The translations under genes and the position numbers were made by a program. A stretch of 64,000 nucleotides of DNA, from the NCBI RefSeq assembly GCF_001591705.1, contig NZ_BCVK01000004.1, positions 1-64,000 of the forward strand, in the 5' to 3' direction. A model generated the notes under the pieces. It was not told the origin of the DNA, ran no database searches, and was given only the letters and a program-made list of their open reading frames with translations. Source of the stretch: Lactococcus cremoris subsp. cremoris NBRC 100676 (lineage in GTDB: Bacteria > Bacillota > Bacilli > Lactobacillales > Streptococcaceae). Each line of letters starts with the position of its first letter. Position 1 is the stretch's first letter. Positions 17,651 to 27,933 of this stretch are shown here, in pieces.

Positions 17651-18088
17651 TTAGACAATTTTATCTAATAATTTTTGACAACCTGCATTAACTAGTTGAT
17701 AAGTCTCTTGAAAATCTCCCGTAAACCAAGGGTCTGGAACGTCATTATCTAAAAGCATTTCAATTTTATGAGCCGTTCCAGCGGGCGCCATCTCCCTTAG
17801 ATTTTTTAAGTTAGATTCATCCATTGCGATAATTTTATCAAACGCATAGAAATCAATGCTAGTAATTTTTTGGCTGCTTTTATGAATATCAAAGTCAATC
17901 CCTTGTTCTCTCAGCTTTTCTTGAGTACCACTGTGAATTAGATTACCGTGCTCCCAAGAAGATGTTGCACGACTTTCAATGATAAATTCGGACTCGTGTT
18001 CTGATTTCAGCACTAAATTTTTCATGACAAATTCTGCCATTGGACTACGACAAATATTTCCTAAACAGACAAAAACAATTTTTTCCAT
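17651..18088 (-). CDS. Low-molecular-weight protein-tyrosine phosphatase
   Basis: 145 residues. The P-loop CLGNICRS is at residues 8-15 and the acid loop DPWFTGD near 118-124 supplies the general-acid Asp, with KIIAMDESNLKNL between. Such enzymes remove phosphate from tyrosine or arginine residues; the substrate is not evident. It lies downstream of ruvB on the same strand but behind a strong terminator. AAGGAA precedes the ATG. No tyrosine kinase gene is nearby. Confidence 0.9.
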   Translation of the reverse strand: MEKIVFVCLGNICRSPMAEFVMKNLVLKSEHESEFIIESRATSSWEHGNLIHSGTQEKLREQGIDFDIHKSSQKITSIDFYAFDKIIAMDESNLKNLREMAPAGTAHKIEMLLDNDVPDPWFTGDFQETYQLVNAGCQKLLDKIV

Positions 18089-18175
18089 GAGTTCCTTACT
18101 TTATATAATTTATAGATTAACTAATTTTGAGCATTTATTCTATTATACCTTATTTCATCAGATATTACTGACAGA

Positions 18176-18227
18176 ATTCTAAAAGGAAAAAGCTTGCCAA
18201 AATCTGACAAACTTTTCCTTTTAGAAT
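18176..18227 (-). terminator. Terminator of the mutS-ruvB gene run
   Basis: ATTCTAAAAGGAAAA and its complement TTTTCCTTTTAGAAT form a long stem with a partly paired interior. It lies just beyond the ruvB stop. A TTACTGACAG copy (18165-18174) adjoins it. Confidence 0.85.
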
Positions 18228-18232
18228 TTCTA

Positions 18233-19234
18233 TCATTCCTCTTCATTATAAACGTAACCCAAATGCTCATAAGCTCTTTGGGTAACTTTACGTCCCTGTT
18301 TAGTTCTCATCAAAAATCCTTTTTGAATCAAGTAGGGCTCATACATGTCTTCGACAGTTTCGCGGTCCTCAGCAATATTTACTGCCAAAGTCCCAATTCC
18401 AACAGGTCCACCGTGATACATTTCAATCATTGTGCGCAATATTTTTTGGTCAATATAATCCAAACCAGCAGCATCAACATCAAGAATTGTCAAGGCTTTG
18501 TCTGTAATAACTTTATCCACTCGTCCATCACCCATGATTTGGGCAAAATCACGCACTCGTTTAAGTAAACGATTGGCAATCCGCGGAGTCCCACGACTGC
18601 GTAAAGCAATTTCCATAGCAGCATTATCAATGACTTCAACCTCAAAAATATCGGCTGTTCTTTTAACAATTTCCTCTAAATCACGCTCTTGATAATATTC
18701 CATGTGACTAGAAATACCAAAGCGGGCCCGCAATGGATTAGAAAGCATCCCAGCTCTCGTTGTTGCGCCAACCAAAGTAAAAGGTGGTAAGTCTAAATGG
18801 ACCGAACGTGAGCCGTCACCAGAACCAAGCATGATATCAATGTAGAAGTCTTCCATGGCGCTATAAAGCACTTCTTCAATCTGCATGGGCATCCGATGAA
18901 TTTCATCAATAAATAGGACATCCCCAGGTTCTAATTCATTCAAAATTGCGACTAAATCACCTGGTTTCTCAATAGCAGGACCAGCGGTTTGTTTAATATT
19001 AACCCCAAGTTCATTGGCAATCACAAAAGCCATGGTTGTTTTTCCAAGTCCGGGAGGACCAAAGAGTAAAACATGGTCCAAAACTTCTTCCCGCATTTTT
19101 GCCGCTTTAATAAAGATTTCTAACTGTTCCTTGACTTTGTCTTGACCAATGTATTGATTGAAAAATTGGGGGCGAAGAGATTTTTCAATGCCATAATCCT
19201 CTTCCATTGGCTCTTTATTTAATATATCATTCAT
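18233..19234 (-). CDS. ruvB: Holliday junction helicase RuvB
   Basis: 333 residues. AAA+ motor with Walker [10 protein letters not shown] (about 61-69), Walker B DEIHR, sensor VGATTRAG and the arginine finger in LRARFG. The C-terminal winged helix ends in QRAYEHLGY. RuvB drives branch migration with RuvA. It lies 147 bp downstream of ruvA in the mismatch-repair and recombination cluster mutS, mutL, ruvA, ruvB. GGAAG precedes the ATG. Confidence 0.97.
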   Translation of the reverse strand: MNDILNKEPMEEDYGIEKSLRPQFFNQYIGQDKVKEQLEIFIKAAKMREEVLDHVLLFGPPGLGKTTMAFVIANELGVNIKQTAGPAIEKPGDLVAILNELEPGDVLFIDEIHRMPMQIEEVLYSAMEDFYIDIMLGSGDGSRSVHLDLPPFTLVGATTRAGMLSNPLRARFGISSHMEYYQERDLEEIVKRTADIFEVEVIDNAAMEIALRSRGTPRIANRLLKRVRDFAQIMGDGRVDKVITDKALTILDVDAAGLDYIDQKILRTMIEMYHGGPVGIGTLAVNIAEDRETVEDMYEPYLIQKGFLMRTKQGRKVTQRAYEHLGYVYNEEE

Positions 19235-19381
19235 CGTTTCGACTTCCTTTTAGAAATTCATGTGCTGTCAGGGCTTTTATCAACTTTAAAGATTCACTTA
19301 CGAATAACAATTACTTCTCTAGCTGTTTGTATTTTACTGACAGCCTGATCACAGGACAACTAGATTTTTTGTCAGTAATTT

Positions 19382-19975
19382 TTATTTCATCATAAGTTTT
19401 AAGGCTGATTTGATATATTCTTCACTGGTTAATCCGGCTTCTTGCTCCAATTTTTTCTCAATTTTCTTGAGTTCTGTCGCCTTATAGCCCAAAGCTTGCA
19501 AAGCTTCAATGGCTTCTTCTAAAGCCAGATTACCAGCAGGCGCAGCATCAAGAAGGGAAATCCCAACAGCTCCTGTCGCATCAAATTTCCCAGCTAAATC
19601 GAGCACCATTTGCATGGCCGTTTTTTTACCAACTCCTGGAAATTTCGTCAAATACTTAATATCGCTATTATCGATAGCATTGATTAAACCTTCATTGTCA
19701 GCTGCCGCAATAATAGCTAGAGCTGACTTTGGGCCGATTCCTGAAACACTAATCAGGCGCAAGAATAAAGCTTTTTCGGACTCATTAACAAAACCATATA
19801 AGCTATGTGCATCTTCCCGAATAACTTGATGAACATAAATCTTTACTTCTGTATTCATTAAAGCAGACCAAGCATAAGGATTGGCTACGCTGATAAGATA
19901 ACCTATTCCCGATAGGTCAATCACGATATTTGTTGGGGAAATTTTAACTAATTTTCCATTTAGATATTCAAACAT
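19382..19975 (-). CDS. ruvA: Holliday junction protein RuvA
   Basis: 197 residues. N-terminal OB domain ([28 protein letters not shown]), helix-hairpin-helix pairs [15 protein letters not shown] and [15 protein letters not shown], and a C-terminal domain ([13 protein letters not shown]) that contacts RuvB. It binds the four-way junction as a tetramer. It follows mutL by 51 bp and probably depends on the same transcript; its ribosome site is weak (AGAAAAG). Confidence 0.97.
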   Translation of the reverse strand: MFEYLNGKLVKISPTNIVIDLSGIGYLISVANPYAWSALMNTEVKIYVHQVIREDAHSLYGFVNESEKALFLRLISVSGIGPKSALAIIAAADNEGLINAIDNSDIKYLTKFPGVGKKTAMQMVLDLAGKFDATGAVGISLLDAAPAGNLALEEAIEALQALGYKATELKKIEKKLEQEAGLTSEEYIKSALKLMMK

Positions 19976-20026
19976 TTTTTACTTTTCTAATTTTTTGATT
20001 AACTGACCGCTGTCAGTCCTTTTCTT

Positions 20027-21997
20027 TTACTCAAAATCTTTCCAAGAGGCCGCTTTTGAACGATGCGTTTCTTGGATCCTGCGGAACATTTTTTGAATGT
20101 CATCTCCTGAAAAATGGACAATCGTTGGCCGTCCATGTGCACAACTATAAGGATTTTTACAAGTGGCTAATTCTCTAAGCAAAGCTCTAGCAGACTCGGC
20201 ATCAAGGGGATGGTTGGCTTTGATTGAGCTTTTACAAGCAACCATTGCGGCTAAATCATGCCGATATTTTTTGAGTGAAAATTCTTTTGATGAGAGAATA
20301 ATATCAATCATTTCATTAATTGATTTCTCTATCTCAGTTTCTTTTAACCAAATCGGATGTTCTCTTAATATGAATTGATTTTCTCCGTATTCTTCCAAGA
20401 AAACCCCTGCTTCATGTAACAAATCCTTTTTCTCAGCTAAAACAATAAAATCATTTTTGGGTAAAGTAAATAAATATGGCGCAAGTAAAATTTGTTGCTC
20501 CATGCTCACTTCGCCGATTTTATCTTTCCAATATTCATACTTGATTCGCTCCTGAGCCGCATGTTGGTCAACCAAATAAAGACCCTCTTTTGACTGACAA
20601 AGTAAATAAGTCGCATGCAATTGTGCCAAGTATTCTAGTTGGGGAAAAGTTGATTGCTGACTCAGCTTCTCAATATTATCAAAATCAACTCCAAAGTTAC
20701 TGACAGAATTTTTTGGGGTTCTGTCAGTAAATTCATTTGAACTTTCGACAGTTCTGTCAGTAATTTTTTCACTGACAGAACCAGTTTCTGGCTGATTAAC
20801 TGTATAATCAGTAGAATTTTGTTCAGTCAGAGAATCTGAATTATCGTTTTTATTGATTTCAAAAATCGCTTCTTCTCTGACAAAAAAATCTTGACGAACA
20901 TTGTCATAGTATAAAGGATTATTCTGTAAAGGAAGTTCCGTTTGAACAGAAACAGTCTCTTTTTCCTTGACTCTACCTTGCAAATTTTCCAAAGCTTCTG
21001 GAATCAAAACCCCTTCTGATAAGGCCTCATCAATCGCTTTAGAAATTAAAGTCATCAATTCACGTTCCTTAGACAAACGTACTTCTTGTTTTGTCGGATG
21101 GACATTGACATCTGCTAATTTAGGGTCAATTTTAATTGATAAAACAGCAAAAGGAAAACGTCCAACCATCAATCGGTTCCCGTAACCTTCTAAAATTGCT
21201 CGATTCAACAAAAAATTCTTGATAAATCGACCATTAATCAAAATCGTGATATAGTTGCGATTCGCTCTTGTCAGCTCGGGTAAACTGACATAACCTGTCA
21301 GTTCAAAATCTAAGTCCGAGCCATTAATCTCACGCATTTTTTTCGCCGTTCCAATGCCATAAATTGCAGCAATCACTTGACGCAAGTCTCCATTTCCCGC
21401 CGTTTTCAAAAATTCTTTACCCTCATTAACCAAAGTAAAAGAAATCTCTGGATGAGCGAGGCTCAAACGATTGATAATATCTGTAATATGAGAAAGTTCA
21501 GCCTGTAAAGACTTGATATACTTGAGCCTTGCTGGTGTATTATAAAAAAGATTCGCAACAGAAATTTTTGTCCCTAACCGCTTTGCAAGTGGTTCTAAAG
21601 TTTCAATCGTCCCACCTTTAGCAATCAGTTTTGTCCCAGCTTCTTCCTGAGCATTACTTGTTTCAATCGTCATCTGACTGACAGAAGCGATTGACGGCAG
21701 AGCCTCACCCCGAAAACCGAGCGTTCTAATTCGAAATAAATCAGCTGAATCTTTGATTTTACTTGTCGCATGACGACGCAAAGCCAAAGCCACATCTTCT
21801 TTTTCTAAGCCCAAACCATTATCTGTGACTTCGATTAAGCGCAGGCCAGCCTCTTCAACACTAACGGTAATTTTACTGCTTCCAGCATCAATTGAGTTTT
21901 CGACTAATTCTTTGACAACACTAGCAGGCCGCTCAACCACCTCTCCAGCAGCAATTTGATTGGCGAGCGCTTCATTTAGTTCAATAATTTTTCCCAC
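20027..21997 (-). CDS. mutL: DNA mismatch repair protein MutL
   Basis: 656 residues from a GTG start. The N-terminal GHKL ATPase shows [19 protein letters not shown] and [15 protein letters not shown]. The C-terminal endonuclease motif [24 protein letters not shown] and CAHGRPT are all present, so this is the nicking type used by bacteria without MutH. Between the domains an acidic, low-complexity linker (about residues 345-440) contains three exact copies of the TTACTGACAG repeat in its DNA. Second repair gene of the mutS-mutL-ruvAB run. Confidence 0.97.
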   Translation of the reverse strand: MGKIIELNEALANQIAAGEVVERPASVVKELVENSIDAGSSKITVSVEEAGLRLIEVTDNGLGLEKEDVALALRRHATSKIKDSADLFRIRTLGFRGEALPSIASVSQMTIETSNAQEEAGTKLIAKGGTIETLEPLAKRLGTKISVANLFYNTPARLKYIKSLQAELSHITDIINRLSLAHPEISFTLVNEGKEFLKTAGNGDLRQVIAAIYGIGTAKKMREINGSDLDFELTGYVSLPELTRANRNYITILINGRFIKNFLLNRAILEGYGNRLMVGRFPFAVLSIKIDPKLADVNVHPTKQEVRLSKERELMTLISKAIDEALSEGVLIPEALENLQGRVKEKETVSVQTELPLQNNPLYYDNVRQDFFVREEAIFEINKNDNSDSLTEQNSTDYTVNQPETGSVSEKITDRTVESSNEFTDRTPKNSVSNFGVDFDNIEKLSQQSTFPQLEYLAQLHATYLLCQSKEGLYLVDQHAAQERIKYEYWKDKIGEVSMEQQILLAPYLFTLPKNDFIVLAEKKDLLHEAGVFLEEYGENQFILREHPIWLKETEIEKSINEMIDIILSSKEFSLKKYRHDLAAMVACKSSIKANHPLDAESARALLRELATCKNPYSCAHGRPTIVHFSGDDIQKMFRRIQETHRSKAASWKDFE

Positions 21998-22081
21998 AAT
22001 AATCTCGCTCTCTTGTTTTTATAAAATTAATTCTAATTATAACACAAAAAGCAAGGGCTCGCTTTTCATTTTTTACTGACA

Positions 22082-22119
22082 AAAAATGATAGACAAGATG
22101 AAAATTGTCTATCATTTTT
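22082..22119 (-). terminator. Terminator after the 231-residue membrane protein
   Basis: AAAAATGATAGACAA and TTGTCTATCATTTTT form a perfect 15-bp stem with an 8-base loop, just beyond the stop at 22127. A TTACTGACA copy flanks it. Confidence 0.9.
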
Positions 22120-22126
22120 GCATTAA

Positions 22127-22822
22127 TTAGTAGTTTCCAAAATCGCGGTAACCATTATCAAAATTATTATAGTTGTTAAAAGCAAAAACTAATATGAAAA
22201 TAAGAATCAAAATTGAAATCACAAATAATACAATTCCAATAATGAATGCAACAAATCCTGCTCGGTTCCAACCGTCCATGACCTTACGGAACTCTTCCTC
22301 ATCACGATATTTATTATCTCGGTTTTCAAGTGCCCATTTTTCACCATGGAAACCAAAAACAATCATCCATACAATCCCAAAAATCCAACCTACCCATGGT
22401 ACCAAAGTAAGTAGAATCAAAAGTCCCAAATAAGCGCGATTGGCAATCCCAAACCACATTGTTAAAGCGAAAGCTCCCCAGTTCCATTTGGTCTTAATTT
22501 CATCCCCCTCTTCAGATAAAGTCTGAACGGGAATATCAGCGTAGGCAGATTGTTTAGATAAATCCGGACTTACAATTGAACTAAAATCAGAAGTTTCACT
22601 TTCTTCTTGAAGAGGTTTTGAAATGACAGCTTCTTCAATCACCGGCTCAGAAACTTCTCCTTCTGCAATCACTGGTTCTGAGATTATTTCTTCTCCAATT
22701 TCAGCTTTAGAAGGCTCTTCTTGTGAAGTCTGATTTTCAGTTTTCGCCTCTACTACTGTCTCTTCTTGTCTTTCAGGACTCTCATTGATTTCTTGTCCTT
22801 GAATCTCTTTTTCATTTTCCAT
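22127..22822 (-). CDS. Acidic-tailed membrane protein
   Basis: 231 residues, family not firmly recognised. Residues 1-110 are strongly acidic and Glu/Ser-rich, with imperfect repeats of the form EPVI-E-EVS, and look disordered. Residues about 112-160 (WNWGAFALTMWFGIANRAYLGLLILLTLVPWVGWIFGIVWMIVFGFHGEKWAL) hold two hydrophobic segments resembling DUF2628-like proteins. After a charged stretch (NRDNKYRDEEEFRKVMDGWNRAG) there is a third transmembrane helix near 193-218 and an Asn/Asp-rich end. The cytoplasmic acidic arm might bind a partner. It has a good ribosome site and lies between mutS and mutL, although a mismatch repair role is not indicated. Confidence 0.75.
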   Translation of the reverse strand: MENEKEIQGQEINESPERQEETVVEAKTENQTSQEEPSKAEIGEEIISEPVIAEGEVSEPVIEEAVISKPLQEESETSDFSSIVSPDLSKQSAYADIPVQTLSEEGDEIKTKWNWGAFALTMWFGIANRAYLGLLILLTLVPWVGWIFGIVWMIVFGFHGEKWALENRDNKYRDEEEFRKVMDGWNRAGFVAFIIGIVLFVISILILIFILVFAFNNYNNFDNGYRDFGNY

Positions 22823-22931
22823 GTTAGCTCCTTTTTTCGTTAGCTCCGCTCAATTCATTTTTAAATGAATTTCTTTTAAACAATTATAGCGTTTTTTCTT
22901 AACTTATTTGTAAAATAAGCTTGTTACCTAA

Positions 22932-25454
22932 TCAGAGTGAATCTTTAAGTTCCCACAAGAAATTCAAGGCTTCTCTTGCAGTCATATTATCAACATTCTG
23001 TCCTTTTATTTTTTCAATAATTTCAGAAGAATTTTCAGCAAAATCAAATAAACTGAGTTGTTCTTGTTCGTCAGCAATTTTTTTTGCTGGTAAAGGTTTA
23101 TTTTCTAACTTCTGCAAAATCAAATCTGCTCGCTCTAACAAAGTCTGTGGCAGGCCAGCGATTTTTGCCACATGAATCCCATAGGATTTATCGGCTGGTC
23201 CATCTGTAATCTTATGCAAAAAGGTTACATTTCCATTTTGCTCCAAAGTTGCAACATGAACATTATCTAAATGATCAAGTTCTTTGTCTAAATCAGTCAA
23301 TTCATGATAATGAGTAGCAAAAAGTGTTTTTGCTCCAATATATTCGTGAACATATTCAATAATCGCTTGAGCGAGAGCCATCCCGTCATAAGTTGCCGTT
23401 CCTCTCCCCAGCTCATCAAAGATAATCAAAGAGCGACTTGTCGCCTTTTGAATGGCATGATTGGACTCAGACATCTCAACCATAAAGGTTGATTCCCCTG
23501 AAATCAAGTTATCACTGGCACCAATCCGTGTAAAGATGGCATCAAAAATTGGTAAATTAGCTGTTTTGGCTGGGACAAAAGATCCAATCTGAGCCATAAT
23601 CACTGTCAGAGCAAACTGACGCATATAAGTCGATTTCCCAGACATATTCGGACCTGTGATGAGCTGAATATCAGTTTGTTCAGGCAGTTCAATATCATTT
23701 GGGACATATTCTTGAGCTCCCATGACCGCTTCAACTACGGCATGACGTCCCCCTTTGATTTCAACAATTCTTGAGCCTTCTGTAAGCGTCGGACGGATAT
23801 ATCCTTGTTTTTCTGCAACCACAGAAAGACTTTGCAGACAGTCAATTTCAGCAATAGTTTTGGCTAGAGCTTGAAGTCTGCCAATATACTGTTCTGTTTC
23901 AGCCCGAAGTCCCATGAATAAATCATATTCCAGAGAAGATGATTTTTCACGCGCTTCCAGCATAATTTCTTCAATTTCAGTCAATTCCTGAGAACCAAAA
24001 CGCTCAGAATTTTTCAGAGTTGCCTTACGATAAAAATGTTCAGGTACACTATTCAACTGACTTTGGGTGATATGGAAATAATAACCATCCTTGCGATTAT
24101 AATCAATTCGCAGTGTAGAAATACCTGTTTTTGCTTTTTCATCTGCTTCCAATTTTGCAATCCACGAAGTTCCATTTTCAAGAGCCTCACGATATTTATC
24201 TAATTGAACATTGTAGCCTTTTTTAATAATGCCCCCTTCGGTAATCGTTCTTGAGGCATTTTCACTAATGGCAGAATTAATCAAGCCAGACAATTCCGGA
24301 ATTTCATCTAATTGGCTTCTTAACTCATTTAAGGACGTTTCATCAAGAACTTCCAAAATATTTTTGATGGCAGGCACATTTGATAAGGAATTAGCCAGCT
24401 GCAAAAAGTCAACAGGAACAGCCTTACCAAAAGAAACCCGAGAAGCTAAACGTTCTAAATCGTAAACTCCTTTAAGTGCCTCTATTAAATCAGAACGTTC
24501 AAAGAAATGGTCTAAGAAAACTTGGACAATTTCCATTCTTTTTTGAATAGCTGAATTTGAAACTAAAGGACGGTCAATCCACGAACGTAACATGCGCGTC
24601 CCCATCGCTGTTTTTGTTTCATCAAGCAACCAGTAAAGGGTCCCATGTTTTTTGTTTTCTCTTTTATTTGCTGTCAGCTCTAAAGAAGATTTCGTCGCAA
24701 AGTCCATTTGCAAAAAATCTTTAATTTCATAGTGCTCAACTTCTTGTAAGTGACTCAAGTCACGCATTTGCGTTTCTTTAACATAAGCCAATAATTTTGA
24801 AGCGGCTTGATTTTCTAAGGCGGTCAGTCCTGATAATTCTATCAGTAAATTTTCAGGAATCTCAAATTGTTCTGAAATCAAAAGATTCATTTGTCTTTCA
24901 AAAACTTTTACTTGAGCCTCATCTAAAGGAAAACCAACAACAATCTCACGCGCTTTGAGCGAGGCAATTTCCCCGACGACTGCTGAAAATTCACTGAGTT
25001 CCGTTACTTTGAATTCCCCAGTTGATAAGTCCATATAAGAGAGGGCGTAACGTTTAGCTTTAAAATCAATCGCTACTAAGAAATTATTATCAACTGAATT
25101 TGCAGTATCAATTGTCGTCCCTGGTGTAATGACTTGTGTCACGGCACGTTTGACAATTCCTACCGCTTTTTTCGGGTCTTCCATTTGCTCAGCAACTGCC
25201 ACTTTATAGCCTAAGTCAACCAATTTATCAATATATTCAGTTGCCGCATGGTGGGGCACCCCAGCCATCGGAATTGGATTTTCGGAATTCTTGTTTCTTG
25301 AAGTCAGGGTCAACTCTAATATTTGAGCGGCATTTACCGCATCCTCATAGAAAAGTTCATAAAAATCACCCATCCGAAAGAGCAAAAAAGCATCGGGATA
25401 ATCCTGTTTGATGTCTAAATATTGTTGCATTCCTGGTGAAATTTTTTCAGCCAT
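22932..25454 (-). CDS. mutS: DNA mismatch repair protein MutS
   Basis: 840 residues. The mismatch-binding domain carries [11 protein letters not shown] at about 30-40. The ATPase has Walker [15 protein letters not shown] (about 605-618), Walker [13 protein letters not shown] and the FATHYHEL switch. It recognises mispairs and recruits MutL. Start has GGAAG upstream, and a TATAAT-type promoter lies within the preceding TACTGACA-rich gap. It heads the run mutS, membrane protein, mutL, ruvA, ruvB. Two Chi heptamers (GCGCGTG on the minus strand) fall inside it at 23948 and 24947. Confidence 0.97.
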   Translation of the reverse strand: MAEKISPGMQQYLDIKQDYPDAFLLFRMGDFYELFYEDAVNAAQILELTLTSRNKNSENPIPMAGVPHHAATEYIDKLVDLGYKVAVAEQMEDPKKAVGIVKRAVTQVITPGTTIDTANSVDNNFLVAIDFKAKRYALSYMDLSTGEFKVTELSEFSAVVGEIASLKAREIVVGFPLDEAQVKVFERQMNLLISEQFEIPENLLIELSGLTALENQAASKLLAYVKETQMRDLSHLQEVEHYEIKDFLQMDFATKSSLELTANKRENKKHGTLYWLLDETKTAMGTRMLRSWIDRPLVSNSAIQKRMEIVQVFLDHFFERSDLIEALKGVYDLERLASRVSFGKAVPVDFLQLANSLSNVPAIKNILEVLDETSLNELRSQLDEIPELSGLINSAISENASRTITEGGIIKKGYNVQLDKYREALENGTSWIAKLEADEKAKTGISTLRIDYNRKDGYYFHITQSQLNSVPEHFYRKATLKNSERFGSQELTEIEEIMLEAREKSSSLEYDLFMGLRAETEQYIGRLQALAKTIAEIDCLQSLSVVAEKQGYIRPTLTEGSRIVEIKGGRHAVVEAVMGAQEYVPNDIELPEQTDIQLITGPNMSGKSTYMRQFALTVIMAQIGSFVPAKTANLPIFDAIFTRIGASDNLISGESTFMVEMSESNHAIQKATSRSLIIFDELGRGTATYDGMALAQAIIEYVHEYIGAKTLFATHYHELTDLDKELDHLDNVHVATLEQNGNVTFLHKITDGPADKSYGIHVAKIAGLPQTLLERADLILQKLENKPLPAKKIADEQEQLSLFDFAENSSEIIEKIKGQNVDNMTAREALNFLWELKDSL

Positions 25455-25569
25455 TTTTTTCTTCCTATCCCATCTAAATTATACTGACAAAAGATACTAA
25501 CCTATCTGTCAGCAAGTCTGTCAGTATTTTTTCATTACATTTCTACTGACAGATTTTCTTCAGCATTTT

Positions 25570-25917
25570 TTATTCACCAGTTCCTAGCAAAAGATTTACT
25601 TTTTCTTCTAATTCACCGGTGATATACTGCACCAAATCATTCACATCTTCTAATTTTGTGGCATAATCCTCAACTAAGGGGTGATGTTTGATTCGTTTTT
25701 CAATCATTTGGGCAGCTTGTGATGTTTTTTTATAGGCCTGTATTTTGCCAATTTTTTGATATAAAACAGCTTCTTTTTGTAAATTTTTCATTTCATCTTG
25801 TGATTTAAAAAGTTCTTGATTTGCCATCAATGCTTCTTCTGCTTGTTGAAATTCTTTAACATAATCGAGATTTTTAATTTTCTTAACAAGCAAGTCCACT
25901 AAATCATCATAGTGCAT
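25570..25917 (-). CDS. YlbF/YmcA family protein
   Basis: 115 residues, predicted all-helical. It contains the Com_YlbF pattern of long amphipathic helices (YVKEFQQAEEALMANQEL, then MKNLQKEAVLYQKIGK, then AAQMIEKRIKHHPLVEDY). In Bacillus such proteins (YlbF, YmcA) form the Y complex that affects RNA processing, competence and biofilm; the partner YaaT is not in this window. ATG at 25917 is chosen since AAGGAGG lies seven bases upstream; an earlier ATG at 25935 overlaps that site. It sits just upstream of mutS, as in many streptococci. Confidence 0.82.
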   Translation of the reverse strand: MHYDDLVDLLVKKIKNLDYVKEFQQAEEALMANQELFKSQDEMKNLQKEAVLYQKIGKIQAYKKTSQAAQMIEKRIKHHPLVEDYATKLEDVNDLVQYITGELEEKVNLLLGTGE

Positions 25918-26038
25918 TCTCAAGCCCTCCTTCAATTTTCATTAATTACTAATTATTTCTTTCATTAAAACTCTTAGACTTTATAAGATAATTATAACAT
26001 TTTTTCAATCAATCCATAACCTGTTTTTTGATATCTGT

Positions 26039-26067
26039 AAAAAAAGCCTGAATAATCAGGCTTTTTT
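26039..26067 (-). terminator. Terminator after the dehydrogenase pseudogene
   Basis: AAAAAGCCTGA and TCAGGCTTTTT form the stem (about 26041-26066) with a T-run on either strand. Confidence 0.88.
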
Positions 26068-26080
26068 TATTTTGACTTTA

Positions 26081-26962
26081 TCATTCTGGGCGATGTCCCT
26101 CTGGCCACCAAAGTTTAATCAAAGCTTGTGTTCCATCATTTTCAAAACCTTTGTCAGCTAATTGCTCATAAAGTTCCTTTGCCCCTTTAGTTGCCGGAAG
26201 TTCAAGATTCATTTTATCAGCCTCAGCAAGTGCAATCCCTAAGTCCTTGATGAAATGCTTAACAAAAAATCCAGCACTATAATCTTCACGGAGTATACGA
26301 GGACCATAATTAGCTAAAGACCAAGTGGCACCTGAACCTCCTCCAACAGTATTTAAAACTTTGTCCAAATCTAATCCAGCTTTTTGGGCATAAGCTAAAA
26401 GCTCTGTCATTCCAGTCATTGTTCCTGCAATACAAATTTGATTAGCCATTTTGGTATGTTGACCACTCCCAGCCACACCTTGATGAGTGATTGTTTTTCC
26501 CATTTTTTCAAACAAAGGCAAAGCTTTTTGATAAGTTGCCAAATCACTACCAACCATAATGGTCAATGTCGCATTTTTGGCCCCCAAATCGCCACCAGAA
26601 ACAGGAGCATCAAGTGTAAAGGCACCAGCTTTTTTGGCTTCTTGATAAATTTCTTGAGCCAAAGTCGGTTCAGTTGTGGTCATATCGATAAGAATTTTTC
26701 CTGAACAATCATTTTAAAAAATTCCTTCTGTACCAAAATAAACTTCGCGAACATCCTTAGGATATCCAACAATTGTAATAACAAAATCGGCTTGGGATAC
26801 GGCCTTTTGTTGATTTTCAGCATAAACTGCCCCACGCGCTACAAGACCATCCGTTTTTGATTTTGTACGATTATAGACAATTAAATCATGCCCAGCGTCC
26901 ATCAGATGACCTGCCATAGCAGCTCCCATCACGCCTGTACCAATAAATGCAATTTTTGACAT
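26081..26962 (-). pseudogene. Beta-hydroxyacid dehydrogenase with in-frame stop
   Basis: Tartronate-semialdehyde/3-hydroxyisobutyrate reductase-like protein, 293 codons. The NAD-binding start FIGTGVMGAAMAGHLMDAGH and, later, DAPVSGGDLGAKNATLTIMVG and the catalytic-Lys segment GSGQHTKMANQ are intact. Codon 83 is TAA (26714-26716) between GIF and NDCSGKILIDMTTTEP. Reading continues in the same frame afterwards, so a single base substitution (from AAA, CAA or GAA) accounts for it. The gene is thus a nonsense pseudogene in this strain, unless the stop is a sequencing error. The second half could be restarted at ATG 26683 but would lack the Rossmann fold. A Chi heptamer occurs at 26833. Confidence 0.9.
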
Positions 26963-27004
26963 AAGCTCTCCTTTTAATTATCAGACTTCTAAAATCTGTT
27001 TAAT

Positions 27005-27211
27005 TTAGTTTTGGTAATCACGACGTTTACGGGCTTTATCACCCCGCAAACGTTTGATTTTCCGATTACGATATTCATCTAACTGATAAGTTTTCAACCA
27101 TTTTTCAATAGCCACTCGTGAATTCCCTGTTTCTTCGCCAATACTTGATAAAGAACGTAAAGGATTTTCATCAATGATTTTCTCTAGTTCTTCTCTTGTT
27201 AGTCTAGTCAT
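27005..27211 (-). CDS. Small helix-turn-helix protein
   Basis: 68 residues from ATG at 27211. MTRLTREELEKIIDENPLRSLSSIGEETGNSRVAIEKWLKTY suggests an N-terminal helix and a helix-turn-helix, followed by a very basic tail (RNRKIKRLRGDKARKRRDYQN) suited to nucleic acid binding. Family not recognised. The frame is open further upstream, but that part would run through the tRNA and its terminator, so it is rejected. The ribosome site is weak (GAGATGG). Possible co-transcription with the dehydrogenase remnant, 42 bp downstream. Confidence 0.6.
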   Translation of the reverse strand: MTRLTREELEKIIDENPLRSLSSIGEETGNSRVAIEKWLKTYQLDEYRNRKIKRLRGDKARKRRDYQN

Positions 27212-27248
27212 AATTTTCCATCTCTTAAAAAGCTCAAAAGAGCAAAAA

Positions 27249-27271
27249 ACGGCCAGCTTCCAGCCAACCGT
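27249..27271 (-). terminator. Terminator of tRNA-Leu
   Basis: A 10-bp stem with G-T pairs (ACGGTTGGCT and AGCTGGCCGT on the minus strand) and a GGA loop, followed by six T, 12 bases beyond the tRNA 3' end. Confidence 0.88.
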
Positions 27272-27282
27272 CCACTTAATCA

Positions 27283-27365
27283 TGGGGAAGAAGGGATTTG
27301 AACCCTCACGCGATTTCTCGCACATGCACCTGAAGCATGCGTGTCTGCCATTCCACCACTTCCCC
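27283..27365 (-). tRNA. tRNA-Leu (anticodon CAG)
   Basis: On the minus strand GGGGAAG (27359-27365) pairs with CTTCCCC (27284-27290) as acceptor stem. D-arm GTGGTGGAATGGCAGAC, anticodon stem CATGC/GCATG with loop TTCAGGT, the long variable arm of a leucine tRNA, and GGTTCAAATCC in the T-arm are all visible. The anticodon CAG reads CUG codons. CCA is not encoded. It is a single tRNA gene with its own terminator. Confidence 0.95.
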
Positions 27366-27470
27366 TTCGGGTCATAACCTTGTCCTTTTACGTAAGTCGC
27401 TTAAGTGACTACTCCAAAGGCACTTCCCCTTCGGGGGACCTTATCCTTTTTGTAACTCACCTTGATGAGC
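27352..27470. repeat. Imperfect duplication beside tRNA-Leu
   Basis: CACTTCCCCTTCGGG followed by an ACCTTGTCCTTTT-ACGTAAG-type stretch (from about 27357) recurs as CACTTCCCCTTCGGGGGACCTTATCCTTTTTGTAAC from about 27420. The two copies lie about 63 bp apart and the first begins within the 5' end of the tRNA. The rest of the region up to 27555 holds no gene. Confidence 0.5.
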
Positions 27471-27555
27471 CGTAAGAGATAAGCCCCACAACACTTTTCT
27501 ATAATATCAGTTTCATAGAAAAAATGCAAGTTGAAAATCCGCTATGACGCCCTAT

Positions 27556-27933
27556 CTAAGCACCTCCATGCCCTACAAACATTGCAACAATTAATATAAT
27601 CAAAACCAAAGTTGTAATTGCCACATAGAGTTTATCTCCTTCTTTAGCAAAAGCCACAATTGAAGCAACCACTCGCAAAACAGGAGTCAAAATTAAGAGG
27701 AATAAACCAGTCATTAACCAAGCCAATGCTTTAAATTCAACTAAACCACTTAAAATTTCCTTAAATTTATCTGGCCAAACTCCTTCAGCGTAGCCTGAAT
27801 GACCACTTAAAAGAAACATCAAAATTCCAATAATAATGACTGTAGTACTCACGAATACACCAACACGAAGAATTTTCCCGATATTTCGCTCTATTTTGAG
27901 TAATTCTTCTTTTGTCAATTCTTTACTTACCAT
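27556..27933 (-). CDS. DUF1634 membrane protein
   Basis: 125 residues with three hydrophobic segments (about 20-43, 68-90 and 100-120) of the DUF1634 family. This family is very often encoded next to TauE/SafE permeases, as here, and may be an accessory subunit; function unproven. The start overlaps the stop of the permease gene by one base, so the two are translationally coupled. It is followed by the repeat region and tRNA-Leu. Confidence 0.85.
   Translation of the reverse strand: MVSKELTKEELLKIERNIGKILRVGVFVSTTVIIIGILMFLLSGHSGYAEGVWPDKFKEILSGLVEFKALAWLMTGLFLLILTPVLRVVASIVAFAKEGDKLYVAITTLVLIILIVAMFVGHGGA

Noticed and set aside
27212-27325. N-terminal extension of the small HTH gene
   Set aside because: It would read through tRNA-Leu and its terminator; ATG at 27211 is a better start.
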